Part shown: positions 1 to 6,623 of the stretch, in pieces
Numbering within the stretch: the stretch's first letter is position 1
Layout of the letters: every line of letters begins with the position of its first letter
Source: Faecalibacterium sp.
Lineage (GTDB): Bacteria; Bacillota; Clostridia; Oscillospirales; Ruminococcaceae
Length of the DNA stretch: 13,726 bases
Reading direction: 5' to 3'
Assembly (NCBI GenBank): GCA_020025795.1
Contig: JAHHRK010000039.1
Coordinates: 1-13,726, forward strand
Program-made: the position numbers and the translations under genes
The notes under the pieces: model-generated
Told to the model about the DNA's origin: nothing
The model's database searches: none
The model's input: the letters and a program-made list of their open reading frames with translations, nothing else

Positions 1-303
1 CGCATCACGCCCCACTATAAACGGCAGATTTCCGGCTTTCGCCGCCAGGGCTGCACAGATGATTTGCTGCTGTGTGCCATGCAGGAAGCGCTGGACCACA
101 ACGTGCCGCGCTGGTGCTATGTGCGCCGCATTTTGGAGCGATGCGCAGCGGATGGCATCCTGACCGCCGAAGCCTATCAAAGCGCTCGCCCTGCCCCCAG
201 CAGCGGACATAACATTCGGGTAGACCGCAGCCAGCCCAGCGGCAACGACTTCATTAAAAATGCCGTGAACCGTCCGCGCCGCCTGAAACGGGATGCCGCC
301 TGA
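1..303 (+). CDS. DnaD-domain protein, C-terminal part (5' end outside window)
   Basis: The frame is open from the first base and ends at a TGA at 301-303, so only the last 100 residues are visible. The segment contains an alpha-helical stretch (EALDHN, then RWCYVRRILERC, then ADGILTAEAY) that matches the conserved end of the DnaD/DnaB_2 domain, where a Trp-x-Tyr-[IV]-x-x-Ile-Leu core is followed by a short Gly-containing turn. Proteins with this domain help load the replicative helicase at oriC or during restart in low-GC Gram-positive bacteria; many clostridial copies are uncharacterised paralogues or phage-derived versions. The tail after about residue 60 is basic and low in complexity (NRPRRLKRDAA end), as in DnaD-like DNA-binding tails. 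I cannot tell dnaD itself from a paralogue because the N-terminal winged helix is missing. The neighbouring genes converge from the right. Confidence 0.7.
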   Translation, partial: RITPHYKRQISGFRRQGCTDDLLLCAMQEALDHNVPRWCYVRRILERCAADGILTAEAYQSARPAPSSGHNIRVDRSQPSGNDFIKNAVNRPRRLKRDAA

Positions 304-368
304 GCAAGGCTTACAGAGCGCAAAACAGCGTTTTGTGTGCGGCATATCCCATACCCCTGCCCAAACAA

Positions 369-403
369 AAAGCACCGCCACGGCTCTCTCCGGGCGGTGC
401 TTT
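369..403. terminator. Intrinsic terminator between convergent genes
   Basis: AAAGCACCGCC (369-379) pairs perfectly with GGCGGTGCTTT (393-403), and an inner CGG/CCG can extend the stem. Read leftward, the stem is followed by a T-rich tract (complement of 363-371), so it is a good terminator for the membrane-protein gene on the minus strand. Read rightward, the tail is shorter (TTTGGTATG), so it may stop the DnaD gene less efficiently. Confidence 0.8.
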
Positions 404-441
404 GGTATGATTCATTTGCTATTGAGGATGCAGCGGCATTC

Positions 442-774
442 TTACTTTTTTCGAGGCGCAAACAAAAAGCCATTATACCGAATGACCGTATAACCCATGA
501 AAACGCAGCCCACCAAAACGGCGGCAAGGCCAAGATAGTACCCAATCTCATGGCCAAGTAACCAGTTGAGAATCGGCATACCGAAAATGCCAAGGCCTAC
601 TATCATACCGCCAACGCCCATCTTTTGCGCAAACGGTTTCCGGTCTTCCTGCGAAATGTTCCGCCAATGATAGGAATGTAAAAGGCTGATATTTTCTTTC
701 CAGCCAATTTGATAGCTGGTACAGATCAGCAAAAGGCCGATCAGCAGTTCCCCTACAAATTCGCCAATGGTCAT
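442..774 (-). CDS. Small three-helix membrane protein, DUF3784-like
   Basis: This encodes 110 residues from the ATG at 774. The frame is open upstream to 804, but a strong AGGAGGTG at 780-787, seven bases before ATG-774, fixes the start there. Three hydrophobic segments are visible at about residues 5-23, 53-73 and 77-98. Between the first two is a soluble loop (residues 25-50, including WKENISLLHSYHW and SQEDRKPF). A short helix, a loop with a glutamate-rich motif following an aromatic patch, and two more helices is the layout of the DUF3784 family of Firmicutes membrane proteins, whose function is unknown. That assignment is by resemblance and is not certain. It lies 36 bases after the lipoprotein gene and probably shares its transcript, which ends at the stem-loop at 369-403. 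Confidence 0.7.
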   Translation of the reverse strand: MTIGEFVGELLIGLLLICTSYQIGWKENISLLHSYHWRNISQEDRKPFAQKMGVGGMIVGLGIFGMPILNWLLGHEIGYYLGLAAVLVGCVFMGYTVIRYNGFLFAPRKK

Positions 775-810
775 TTGTGCACCTCCTGTGTGCTGTATGG
801 ACACTGCGCT

Positions 811-1149
811 TTACTGCTCGATTTCATCCAAAAGGTAAATGGCAAACACCACATCAATTTGCGGTGGGTCGGTTTCCGCGATTTCTCCGCCGAACATGAC
901 GCGGATGCGTGTGCCTGCCTGCATTTCCGGCACCTGCTTGGCATTGGTACTGATGACCACTTCCCCTTCCAAGGGAGCATCTTTGCCGCCTATGGGCTTT
1001 ACCAGAGCCGTTCCGTCCCGGATTTCCACGACCTCTGCATCAAAAAAGCGGTCATCATTTACAGGCGGATTTTCCTCTCCCTTGCTGCCGCAGGCAACCA
1101 AGCCCACTGCCAGCACCAGTGCTAAAACGAATGCTGCGAACTTTTTCAT
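811..1149 (-). CDS. Small lipoprotein, DUF3221/YobA-like
   Basis: This encodes 112 residues from the ATG at 1149, preceded by a GGGGA-type ribosome binding site. The longer open frame to 1218 lacks such a site and would hide the signal peptide. Residues 1-20 form a type II signal peptide: MKK, a hydrophobic core, then a lipobox LVAC with the lipidated cysteine at residue 20. A short polar linker follows. The mature part (residues 35-110) is a small all-beta-looking domain with the pattern FFDAEVVEIRDGTALV, then VVISTNA, then GTRIRVMFGGEI, then DPPQI. This resembles DUF3221/YobA-type lipoproteins, in which a thresholded OB-like barrel ends with an 'I-x-E-x-x-P-x-x-I' strand. The molecular role of that family is not known. 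It is secreted and anchored to the outer face of the membrane. It lies 78 bases after the NERD gene. Confidence 0.75.
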   Translation of the reverse strand: MKKFAAFVLALVLAVGLVACGSKGEENPPVNDDRFFDAEVVEIRDGTALVKPIGGKDAPLEGEVVISTNAKQVPEMQAGTRIRVMFGGEIAETDPPQIDVVFAIYLLDEIEQ

Positions 1150-1227
1150 TGCAGATTCCCCTTTCCATTGGATTTCTGTTATTATTTGCCGCCTTTCTGT
1201 TTCATGCGGCGGCTGCAAGTGCTGAAC

Positions 1228-2193
1228 TTACTCGATGTTGATGATGCAGCGGCATTTCGGGTAATTGGAGCAGCCGTAGAACTCTTTTCCCGCGTAAGCG
1301 CCTTTGGAAGCCTTGCGCTTAATCATGGCTGCACCGCATCGCGGACAAATTATTTTTTCTGCCGACGCGGATTTTTCAATCGGCCGTTCGCTGGGTTGTT
1401 CCGCAGGCGCTTGCTGTTCGGTATTCTGCTGCGCTGCCTGAGCCGCTTCCATTTCTTCCCGGTATTTTGCGGTGTAATCCACCGTGTGTTCCTGATGGTG
1501 ACTCAGGAAATACTGCGCCAAATTTTCCATTTCTTTTTCGCTGATGGACGCATCGGCGCTGCGGTCTGTTGTGCGAATGTACTCCGCCAGCTGATCCGCC
1601 CGAATCACCTGATTTTTGACCTCTTTTTTCGCATAGCGGTCATACAGCACGGTTTTGGGGTTTGCCAAAATAACAATGGATCGGTACGCATTATAAAAGC
1701 TATTTTCAAACAGCGCTTTCGTAAGCACGTTGGTTTTTTCTGCTCCACGCATCGCTTTAATCAGCTCCAAATGGCGGCGGTTCTGGGTAATCGGCGAATA
1801 GATACCCTCCTTATGGGCACGTTTGCCATAGTGTACGGTGCGCATGAAATCGCCGGCATTGTTGATTTCAATATTGCCATACAGATTCTTGCACTCAATG
1901 ACGTAAACATGCTTTCTCGTGACCAGCAGGTAATCGATTTGCGCTGTCAGGCCGTCATGCTCCAGATATAAATCATGCAGCACATACATCGGAATATGGC
2001 TGTTAGCCAGCTCGAAATGTATTGCATTTTCGCCGTAAATTCCTGCATTGACTCGGCTGATTTCTTCATCCAGTTTTGCCGCTGTTTCGCCGGTTGCTTG
2101 TTCGCGAAGCGTTTGCAACGCCGCAAACTGCTTGTGGGCATTGCTTTCCTCTTTTAAGAAAATCGGTTCTTTGATTTTATCAAACAACCCCAT
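1228..2193 (-). CDS. NERD-domain protein with C-terminal topoisomerase-type zinc finger
   Basis: This encodes 321 residues. The start at ATG-2193 is supported by GGAGG seven to eight bases upstream. A nuclease-related domain (NERD) spans roughly residues 50-180: G51-x-x-G-E55 region, the strand AQIDYLLV with D87, the VIECKN strand with E100 and K102, and the ITQN motif around residue 137. D87 and E100-x-K102 fit a PD-(D/E)XK-like nuclease core. Residues 243-280 are an acidic, Gln/Ala-rich linker. The C-terminus is a zinc ribbon with C283-x2-C286 and C308-x5-C314, and the YGCSNYPKC signature of topoisomerase I zinc fingers (zf-C4_Topoisom). The family is predicted to act on or bind nucleic acid; its cellular role is not established. 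No transmembrane segment is seen. I could not identify a convincing promoter in the 55 bases between its start and the upstream terminator. Confidence 0.88.
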   Translation of the reverse strand: MGLFDKIKEPIFLKEESNAHKQFAALQTLREQATGETAAKLDEEISRVNAGIYGENAIHFELANSHIPMYVLHDLYLEHDGLTAQIDYLLVTRKHVYVIECKNLYGNIEINNAGDFMRTVHYGKRAHKEGIYSPITQNRRHLELIKAMRGAEKTNVLTKALFENSFYNAYRSIVILANPKTVLYDRYAKKEVKNQVIRADQLAEYIRTTDRSADASISEKEMENLAQYFLSHHQEHTVDYTAKYREEMEAAQAAQQNTEQQAPAEQPSERPIEKSASAEKIICPRCGAAMIKRKASKGAYAGKEFYGCSNYPKCRCIINIE

Positions 2194-2247
2194 GTTTGTA
2201 TCCTCCGTTTACCTTTTCCTAAAACGATTGGTTTCCTGCGCTGTGCG

Positions 2248-2282
2248 AAAAAAGGGCACAGCGAATGTGCTGTGCCCTTTTA
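2248..2282 (-). terminator. Intrinsic terminator of the carboxyltransferase operon
   Basis: AAAAGGGCACAGC (2250-2262) pairs over 13 bases with GCTGTGCCCTTTT (2269-2281) around the loop GAATGT. Read leftward, the stem is followed by a run of six T (complement of 2248-2253). It lies 17 bases after the stop codon of the 5S-like gene and should insulate the NERD gene from the highly expressed operon upstream. Confidence 0.9.
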
Positions 2283-2298
2283 ATTCGATGCTTATGGA

Positions 2299-3702
2299 TT
2301 AGACCGGGTGAGACTTGTTCTGGTAGTCTGCATGGTCTGCGTCCACGCCCTGCATTTTTGCGTTGCGCTTTTCAAAGAACTTGGGTGCAACCTGCGGGAA
2401 CATTGCGTAGGTCAGCACGTCCTCTTCCTGGATAGCGTACTTGGCTGCTTCTGCCTTCAGCTTGTCCATTTCGGGCTCCAGCGTGTCAGCAAAGCGGCAG
2501 GTAATGGGCTGCTCGTCGCCCAGAATCTTCTTGGTGAACTCTGCGCTGATGGGTGCGGGAGTCTTGCCGTAGTCGCCGTGGACCAGACCCTTGAACTCCT
2601 TGGTGACCATCTTGTAGCGCTCGCCCAGAATGACGTTGAACACAGCCTGGGTGCCAACGATCTGGCTGGTGGGGGTAACCAGCGGCGGATAGCCTGCGTC
2701 CTCACGCACGCGAGGAATCTCAGCCAGCACTTCGTCCAGCTTATCTTCCTTGCCGGCTTCCTTCAGCTGGTTCAGCATATTGGAGAACATACCGCCCGGC
2801 ACCTGGTACAGCAGGGTGTTTGCGTCAACGCCCAGAGACTTGTGGCTGATCTGGCCGTTGGTGACGTACTTATCACGCAGCTTTGCGAAGTAGTTACGGA
2901 CCACGTTCAGCTGGTTCAGATCCAGGCCGGTGTCGTAGTCGGTGCCCTTCAGTGCAGCAACCAGAGACTCGGTAGGCATATGAGAAGTACCCATAGCCAG
3001 GGGGCTCATGGAAGTATCGATGATGTCTGCTCCAGCCTCGATGCCCTTCAAAATGGACATGGAAGCCAGACCAGCGGTGTAGTGGCTGTGGATGTCAACA
3101 GGAATGCTGACGGTTTCCTTCAGCTTGGACACCAGATCGTAGCAAGCATACGGGGTCAGCAGGCCAGCCATATCCTTGATGCAGATGGAGTTTGCGCCCA
3201 TCTCTTCCAGGGTCTTAGCGTAGTTCTTGTAGTACTCGTTGTTATGTACGGGGCTCAGCGTGTAGCTGATGCAGCCCTGAACGTGTGCGCCTTCCTTGTT
3301 GGCTGCCTTGATGGCGGTCTGCAGGTTACGTGCGTCGTTCAGTGCGTCGAAAATACGGATCACGTCGATGCCGTTTGCAACAGACTTCTGTACGAAGTAC
3401 TCGACAGCGTCGTCAGCGTAGGGGCGGTAGCCCAGCATGTTCTGACCACGGAACAGCATCTGCAGCTTCTGGTGGGGCAGTTCCTTACGCAGGATGCGCA
3501 GGCGCTCCCAGGGGTCCTCATCCAGGAAACGGATGCAGGAGTCAAACGTTGCGCCGCCCCAGCACTCCACGGAGAAGTAAGGGATCTTATCCATTTCGGG
3601 CAGGATGGGACGCATTTCGTCCATCTTCATGCGTGTAGCCAGCAGAGACTGATGGGAATCACGCAGGACAACCTCAGTAATCTTGATCGGCTTTTTTGCC
3701 AT
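2299..3702 (-). CDS. Transcarboxylase 5S / oxaloacetate decarboxylase alpha / PycB-like carboxyltransferase
   Basis: This encodes 467 residues. The start at ATG-3702 follows AGAGGTGA. The protein is a DRE-TIM (HMGL-like) barrel that moves a carboxyl group between carboxybiotin and pyruvate/oxaloacetate. Recognisable elements are LRDSHQS near the N-terminus (metal ligand D15), ECWGGATFD (residues 46-54), FRGQNMLGYR (84-93), the CIKDMAG strand with K176 (the lysine that is carbamylated in this family), and IHSHYTAG with metal ligands H205 and H207. The conserved carboxylase C-terminal domain (PYC_OADA type) fills about residues 290-450. The length fits the separate 5S subunit of Propionibacterium transcarboxylase. 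It is shorter than typical OadA because there is no fused biotin domain; a free carrier is encoded 23 bases upstream. It is the last gene of the operon. Whether it works as decarboxylase, transcarboxylase or half of a pyruvate carboxylase cannot be settled from sequence alone. Confidence 0.92.
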   Translation of the reverse strand: MAKKPIKITEVVLRDSHQSLLATRMKMDEMRPILPEMDKIPYFSVECWGGATFDSCIRFLDEDPWERLRILRKELPHQKLQMLFRGQNMLGYRPYADDAVEYFVQKSVANGIDVIRIFDALNDARNLQTAIKAANKEGAHVQGCISYTLSPVHNNEYYKNYAKTLEEMGANSICIKDMAGLLTPYACYDLVSKLKETVSIPVDIHSHYTAGLASMSILKGIEAGADIIDTSMSPLAMGTSHMPTESLVAALKGTDYDTGLDLNQLNVVRNYFAKLRDKYVTNGQISHKSLGVDANTLLYQVPGGMFSNMLNQLKEAGKEDKLDEVLAEIPRVREDAGYPPLVTPTSQIVGTQAVFNVILGERYKMVTKEFKGLVHGDYGKTPAPISAEFTKKILGDEQPITCRFADTLEPEMDKLKAEAAKYAIQEEDVLTYAMFPQVAPKFFEKRNAKMQGVDADHADYQNKSHPV

Positions 3703-3725
3703 TGTAAGTCACCTCTCTGCTATTT

Positions 3726-4097
3726 TTAGTTCATAGAAACCAGAACGTCGCCGGAGTTGACGGTGTCGCCCTTGTTTACATTCACAGAAGAAACCGTGCC
3801 GTCCTGAGGAGCAACGATCTCATTTTCCATCTTCATAGCTTCCAGGATGACCAGCACGTCGCCAGCCTTTACCGCTGCGCCGGCTGCAACCTTAACGTCC
3901 AGGATGTTGCCGGGCATGGGAGCCTTAACAGCCACAGCGCCTGCTGCTGCGGGAGCTGCTGCCTTGGGTGCTGCTGCGGGTGCGGGTGCTGCTGCAGGAG
4001 CTGCAACGGGTGCGGCAACAGGTGCTGCGCCTGCGCTGGTCTCCTCAACAGTAACATTGTAAGCGGTGCCGTTTACGGTGATATTGAAGTATTTCAT
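3726..4097 (-). CDS. Biotin carboxyl carrier protein (1.3S / OadA C-terminal type)
   Basis: This encodes 123 residues, with AGGAGGAAC upstream of ATG-4097. It has three parts: a short N-terminal strand segment (MKYFNITVNGTAYNV), an Ala/Pro-rich flexible linker (about residues 22-55, built of GCN/CCN codons that make the DNA locally low in complexity), and a biotinyl/lipoyl domain (about 56-123). The domain carries the canonical EAMKMEN motif, so K89 should be biotinylated, and the preceding APMPGNILDV strand, which is typical of transcarboxylase 1.3S, OadA and MmdC carriers. It carries carboxybiotin between the two carboxyltransferase subunits encoded on either side. It sits 50 bases after the 12S-like gene and 23 bases before the 5S-like gene, so it is clearly cotranscribed. 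A biotin protein ligase encoded elsewhere must modify it. Confidence 0.95.
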   Translation of the reverse strand: MKYFNITVNGTAYNVTVEETSAGAAPVAAPVAAPAAAPAPAAAPKAAAPAAAGAVAVKAPMPGNILDVKVAAGAAVKAGDVLVILEAMKMENEIVAPQDGTVSSVNVNKGDTVNSGDVLVSMN

Positions 4098-4147
4098 AGG
4101 AAGTTCCTCCTGTTCATTGTTTCAATGTTGATGGTCGCACCAGGCCC

Positions 4148-5467
4148 TTACAGAGCCATGTTGCCGTGCTTCTTGGGCAAACGTGCTGCACGCTTGGTAG
4201 ACAGCATATCCAGTGCTGCAACCACGGTGCCGCGCACATCGCCTGCTGCGCAAGCCAGATCGGCTGCACCGCAGCGGACAGCGTTTTCTGCGCTGCAAAC
4301 CTCAGCCGCATAAGCAGCTGCCTTTGCGTTGGTAGCAGAAACGATATTGTCGGAAGCCTCGATCTCTGCCTTGTACAGGACAGAAACTGCGACCTTCGGC
4401 TCAACGGGAGCAACGACGCTGCCCGCAACAGCAATCTTCAGATCGGAAGAAGCGAATGCAGTGTACACAGGGCCAACTGCGTTGCCTGCCAGAACAGCAA
4501 TGCGAACGTTGGTAGCGTCTGCGTATGTAGCGGTCAGGCGTGCAGCCTCACGGATGCCGCCAGCCACATCATCGCTGCAGCTGGCCACGAAGCCTTCGGT
4601 ATCCACGATGGTAATCACCGGGACGCTGAATGCATCGCACAGGCGGACGAAGCGGCTTGCCTTGGAAACGCAGCTGTGGCACAGCGTTTTGCCGGTAGCC
4701 ACAACGCCAACAGCGTTGCCGTTGACGGTTGCGAAAGCAGTGTAAACATTCTTGCCGTAGCCTGCGTACAGTTCCAGTGCGCTGCCTGCGTCGATCAGTG
4801 CCTCAGCAGCCTTTGCAGGCTCCATACCGGCAGCGAAAGCAGCAGTGGGTGCGTCGAACTCGAACACGGCAGGGCCGGTCAGGTTATTTGCAGGCAGCAG
4901 GCCCACAATGTGTGCAGCCATTTCGGCAGCGGATGCAGCGTCGTCTGCTACCAGAGCAGCCACGCCAGCCTTCACAGCGGAATCCGCCGTGCCGGCACCT
5001 TCCAGCTTATCGCCCTGTGCTGCGCTGGTAAAGGGAGCTGTGAAGAACAGCTCTGCGTCCTTTGCCATGATGCACACGTCTGCATTTGCAGCAGCCAGTG
5101 CTGCGGTACCTGCGCAAACGCCGGTGACAACAGCTACCTGGGGCACAACGCCGGAAACCTTTGCGATTTCAGCGTTCAGCTTTGCGGTAGCGGTCAGCAC
5201 ATCCAGACCTTCGGTCAGGACAGCGCCGCTTGCATTGCAGAAGGTAACAACGGGGTTGCCCGTAGTTACAGCCAACTGCAAAACCTTGATGTTCTTTTCC
5301 ACGTCCTTGACGGTCAGTGCATCACCGTTCTGGTAGACAGCATAAACCTGCTGGCCGTTTGCCCAACCGCAAGCTGCGCTAACAGCACCATCGGCAAACA
5401 GCGCAGTGTATGCACCATCATCGAAGAACTTGGACAGGATCTCCTGCTTATTCATTTTCGAAGCCAT
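4148..5467 (-). CDS. Divergent acyl-CoA carboxyltransferase, transcarboxylase 12S / MmdA / PccB-like
   Basis: This encodes 439 residues. ATG-5467 is chosen over the upstream frame (open to 5506) because GGGAGGTC at 5473-5480 sits just before it. Two crotonase-like halves are visible. The N-terminal half has SGVVPQVAVVTGVCAG (about 105-120). The C-terminal half has SKASRFVRLCDAFSVPVITI (268-287), a GGIREAARLTATYADAT helix (303-319) and the family's characteristic end, KKHGNMAL. The protein is shorter than the usual roughly 510-residue 12S, MmdA or PccB subunits. It is also unusual at key places. The GPCAGGA loop reads GVCAGTA (T121), and the KAYGGAY loop reads NAVGPVY (P333). Those glycine pairs normally form the thioester oxyanion holes. 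A CHSC motif (263-266) replaces the usual LDIxSS region. No zinc finger of AccD type is present. It is the first gene of the operon; the acyl-CoA substrate is unknown. Confidence 0.85.
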   Translation of the reverse strand: MASKMNKQEILSKFFDDGAYTALFADGAVSAACGWANGQQVYAVYQNGDALTVKDVEKNIKVLQLAVTTGNPVVTFCNASGAVLTEGLDVLTATAKLNAEIAKVSGVVPQVAVVTGVCAGTAALAAANADVCIMAKDAELFFTAPFTSAAQGDKLEGAGTADSAVKAGVAALVADDAASAAEMAAHIVGLLPANNLTGPAVFEFDAPTAAFAAGMEPAKAAEALIDAGSALELYAGYGKNVYTAFATVNGNAVGVVATGKTLCHSCVSKASRFVRLCDAFSVPVITIVDTEGFVASCSDDVAGGIREAARLTATYADATNVRIAVLAGNAVGPVYTAFASSDLKIAVAGSVVAPVEPKVAVSVLYKAEIEASDNIVSATNAKAAAYAAEVCSAENAVRCGAADLACAAGDVRGTVVAALDMLSTKRAARLPKKHGNMAL

Positions 5468-5472
5468 GTATA

Positions 5473-5480
5473 GACCTCCC
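5473..5480 (-). promoter_or_regulatory. Ribosome binding site that fixes the 12S-like start
   Basis: The minus strand reads GGGAGGTC, with the GGAGG core seven bases upstream of ATG-5467. The upstream in-frame ATG at 5506 has no comparable site, so the shorter protein is preferred. Confidence 0.8.
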
Positions 5481-5532
5481 GCTTCTGTGAGTATTATTTC
5501 AAACAATGTCGAAATGCACCAAAATTATAATT

Positions 5533-5561
5533 ATTATACTATTTTACCTTACATCTCACAA
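5533..5561 (-). promoter_or_regulatory. Sigma-A-type promoter of the carboxyltransferase operon
   Basis: On the minus strand, TTGTGA (5561-5556) and a perfect TATAAT (5538-5533) are separated by exactly 17 bases. Transcription would begin near 5526, giving a leader of about 60 bases. The surrounding 5500-5600 region is strongly AT-rich. A second TATAAT lies about 40 bases further upstream but lacks a matching -35 box. Confidence 0.75.
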
Positions 5562-5629
5562 GCATTTTTAGTATTATACAATGAAGAAAAGGAACCCCTG
5601 AAATTGTGATTTTTTAGACAAAGTGACAA

Positions 5630-6535
5630 TTAACCCTGCTTTTTACCGGTTTTGCGTGCTGCCGGGCGGCCATTCGGGCGGCCGGCTGCGCTGCGCTCGC
5701 CATTTGCGGGGCGGCCGCCGGGCTTACGCTCGCCGTATGCATTGCGGCGTTTCTTGCGTGCTGCGGCAGCCTCCTGCTGGCTGGTGGTGCGGGTACGTGC
5801 ACGGCCCTTTGCAGCAGCGGCACGCAGGCCGGACAGCTCCAGCTTGGTCAGGTCACGATACTCGCCGGGCTGGAGCATACCCAGCTTGACGACGCCTTCG
5901 GCGTTGCGCTTCAGGCGCACAACTTCCAGGCCGACAGCCTCGCACATACGGCGGATTTCGCGGTTCTTGCCTTCGCGCAGGGTCATTTCCATAACGGTAC
6001 GGCCCGGCTCGTCCACGACCACGTTGACGATAGCAGGCAGGGTCTTGGTGCCGTCATCCAGCACGACGCCCTGGGTCAGCTTGACCACCTGCTGCTCGGT
6101 TGCACGGGGGCGAACGGTAACGCGGTACAGCTTGCTGATTTCGCCGGACGGGTGGGTCATAGCCTGTGCAAATGCGCCGTCGTTGGTCATCAGCAGCAGA
6201 CCTTCGCTGTCCTTATCCAGGCGGCCAACCGGGTAGATACGGGCCGGAATGTCCTTGACCAGATCCAGAACCGTCTTGCGGCCCAGCTCGTCGCTGGCAG
6301 TGGTAACGTATCCACGGGGCTTGTACAGCATGATATAGTACATCTGCTGCTTCTTATTGTAGAAAATGCGCTGGCCGTCAACGGTCAAAATGTCCTGATT
6401 GGGGTCCATCTTGTCGCCGACCTTAACGGGGTGGCCGTTCAGCTTGACGCGGCCTTCGTTGATGATCTGTTCCGCAGCGCGGCGGGAGCAGAGGCCCTGC
6501 TCAGCCATAATTTTCTGAATTCTTTCCTGTGCCAT
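5630..6535 (-). CDS. RluB-family 23S rRNA pseudouridine synthase with long basic tail
   Basis: This encodes 301 residues from ATG-6535, with AAGGAA upstream. An S4 RNA-binding domain covers about residues 1-60 (RIQKIMAEQGLCSRRAAEQ, then VKLNG). It is followed by an RsuA/RluB/RluF-type catalytic domain with VGRLDKDSEGLLLMTNDG, in which D107 is the catalytic aspartate, then LYRVTV and REGKNREIRRMCEAVG (about 187-202). The enzyme is expected to isomerise uridine in the 23S rRNA peptidyl-transferase region (RluB type); RsuA-type 16S specificity cannot be fully excluded. From about residue 240 a 60-residue Arg/Gly/Ala/Pro/Lys tail follows that is absent from the core family. It is probably disordered and RNA-binding. 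It is the last gene of the scp operon, 88 bases after gerW, with a hairpin in between. No clear terminator follows it. Confidence 0.9.
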   Translation of the reverse strand: MAQERIQKIMAEQGLCSRRAAEQIINEGRVKLNGHPVKVGDKMDPNQDILTVDGQRIFYNKKQQMYYIMLYKPRGYVTTASDELGRKTVLDLVKDIPARIYPVGRLDKDSEGLLLMTNDGAFAQAMTHPSGEISKLYRVTVRPRATEQQVVKLTQGVVLDDGTKTLPAIVNVVVDEPGRTVMEMTLREGKNREIRRMCEAVGLEVVRLKRNAEGVVKLGMLQPGEYRDLTKLELSGLRAAAAKGRARTRTTSQQEAAAARKKRRNAYGERKPGGRPANGERSAAGRPNGRPAARKTGKKQG

Positions 6536-6586
6536 ATTTGTATTCCTTTTCTATACTCTTGTGAATGGTATGCGAACTTCAAACAA

Positions 6587-6610
6587 GGGGCGGTCAGAAA
6601 CGATCGCCCC
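6587..6610 (-). terminator. Hairpin between gerW and rluB, possible attenuator
   Basis: GGGGCGGTC (6587-6595) pairs with GATCGCCCC (6602-6610), with one G-T wobble, around AGAAAC. Read leftward it is followed by TTGTTTG, a weak T tract. It may end part of the scp-gerW transcripts or lower rluB expression. Confidence 0.5.
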
Positions 6611-6623
6611 CCACATGGTATGG

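Noticed and set aside
1188..1213. GCCGCC/GGCGGC stem between the NERD and lipoprotein genes
   Set aside because: The stem is only six bases with a 14-base loop and has no T tract in the leftward direction, so it is not convincing as a terminator.
2308..3729. A 473-codon open frame on the plus strand opposite the 5S-like gene
   Set aside because: It is an antisense shadow of a highly biased, conserved gene, with no family match (Val/Leu/Cys/Gln-rich composition) and no ribosome binding site.
3930..4040. Dense GCTGC/GGTGC repeats resembling a tandem repeat
   Set aside because: They encode the Ala/Pro linker of the biotin carrier and are explained by codon choice, not by a separate repeat element.
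4166..5473. A 435-codon plus-strand frame opposite the 12S-like gene
   Set aside because: It mirrors the codon bias of the minus-strand gene and is rich in Cys, Ser, His and Gln, with no recognisable domain.
5501..5610. AT-rich leader considered as a riboswitch or tRNA-like element
   Set aside because: I could not find conserved pairing or known motifs. It is explained by a promoter with a TTGTGA -35 box and TATAAT.
5602..5631. Possible terminator after rluB (AATTGT and ACAATT inverted repeat)
   Set aside because: The pairing is only six bases, AT-only and interrupted, with no T tract after it. It overlaps the region upstream of the next promoter.
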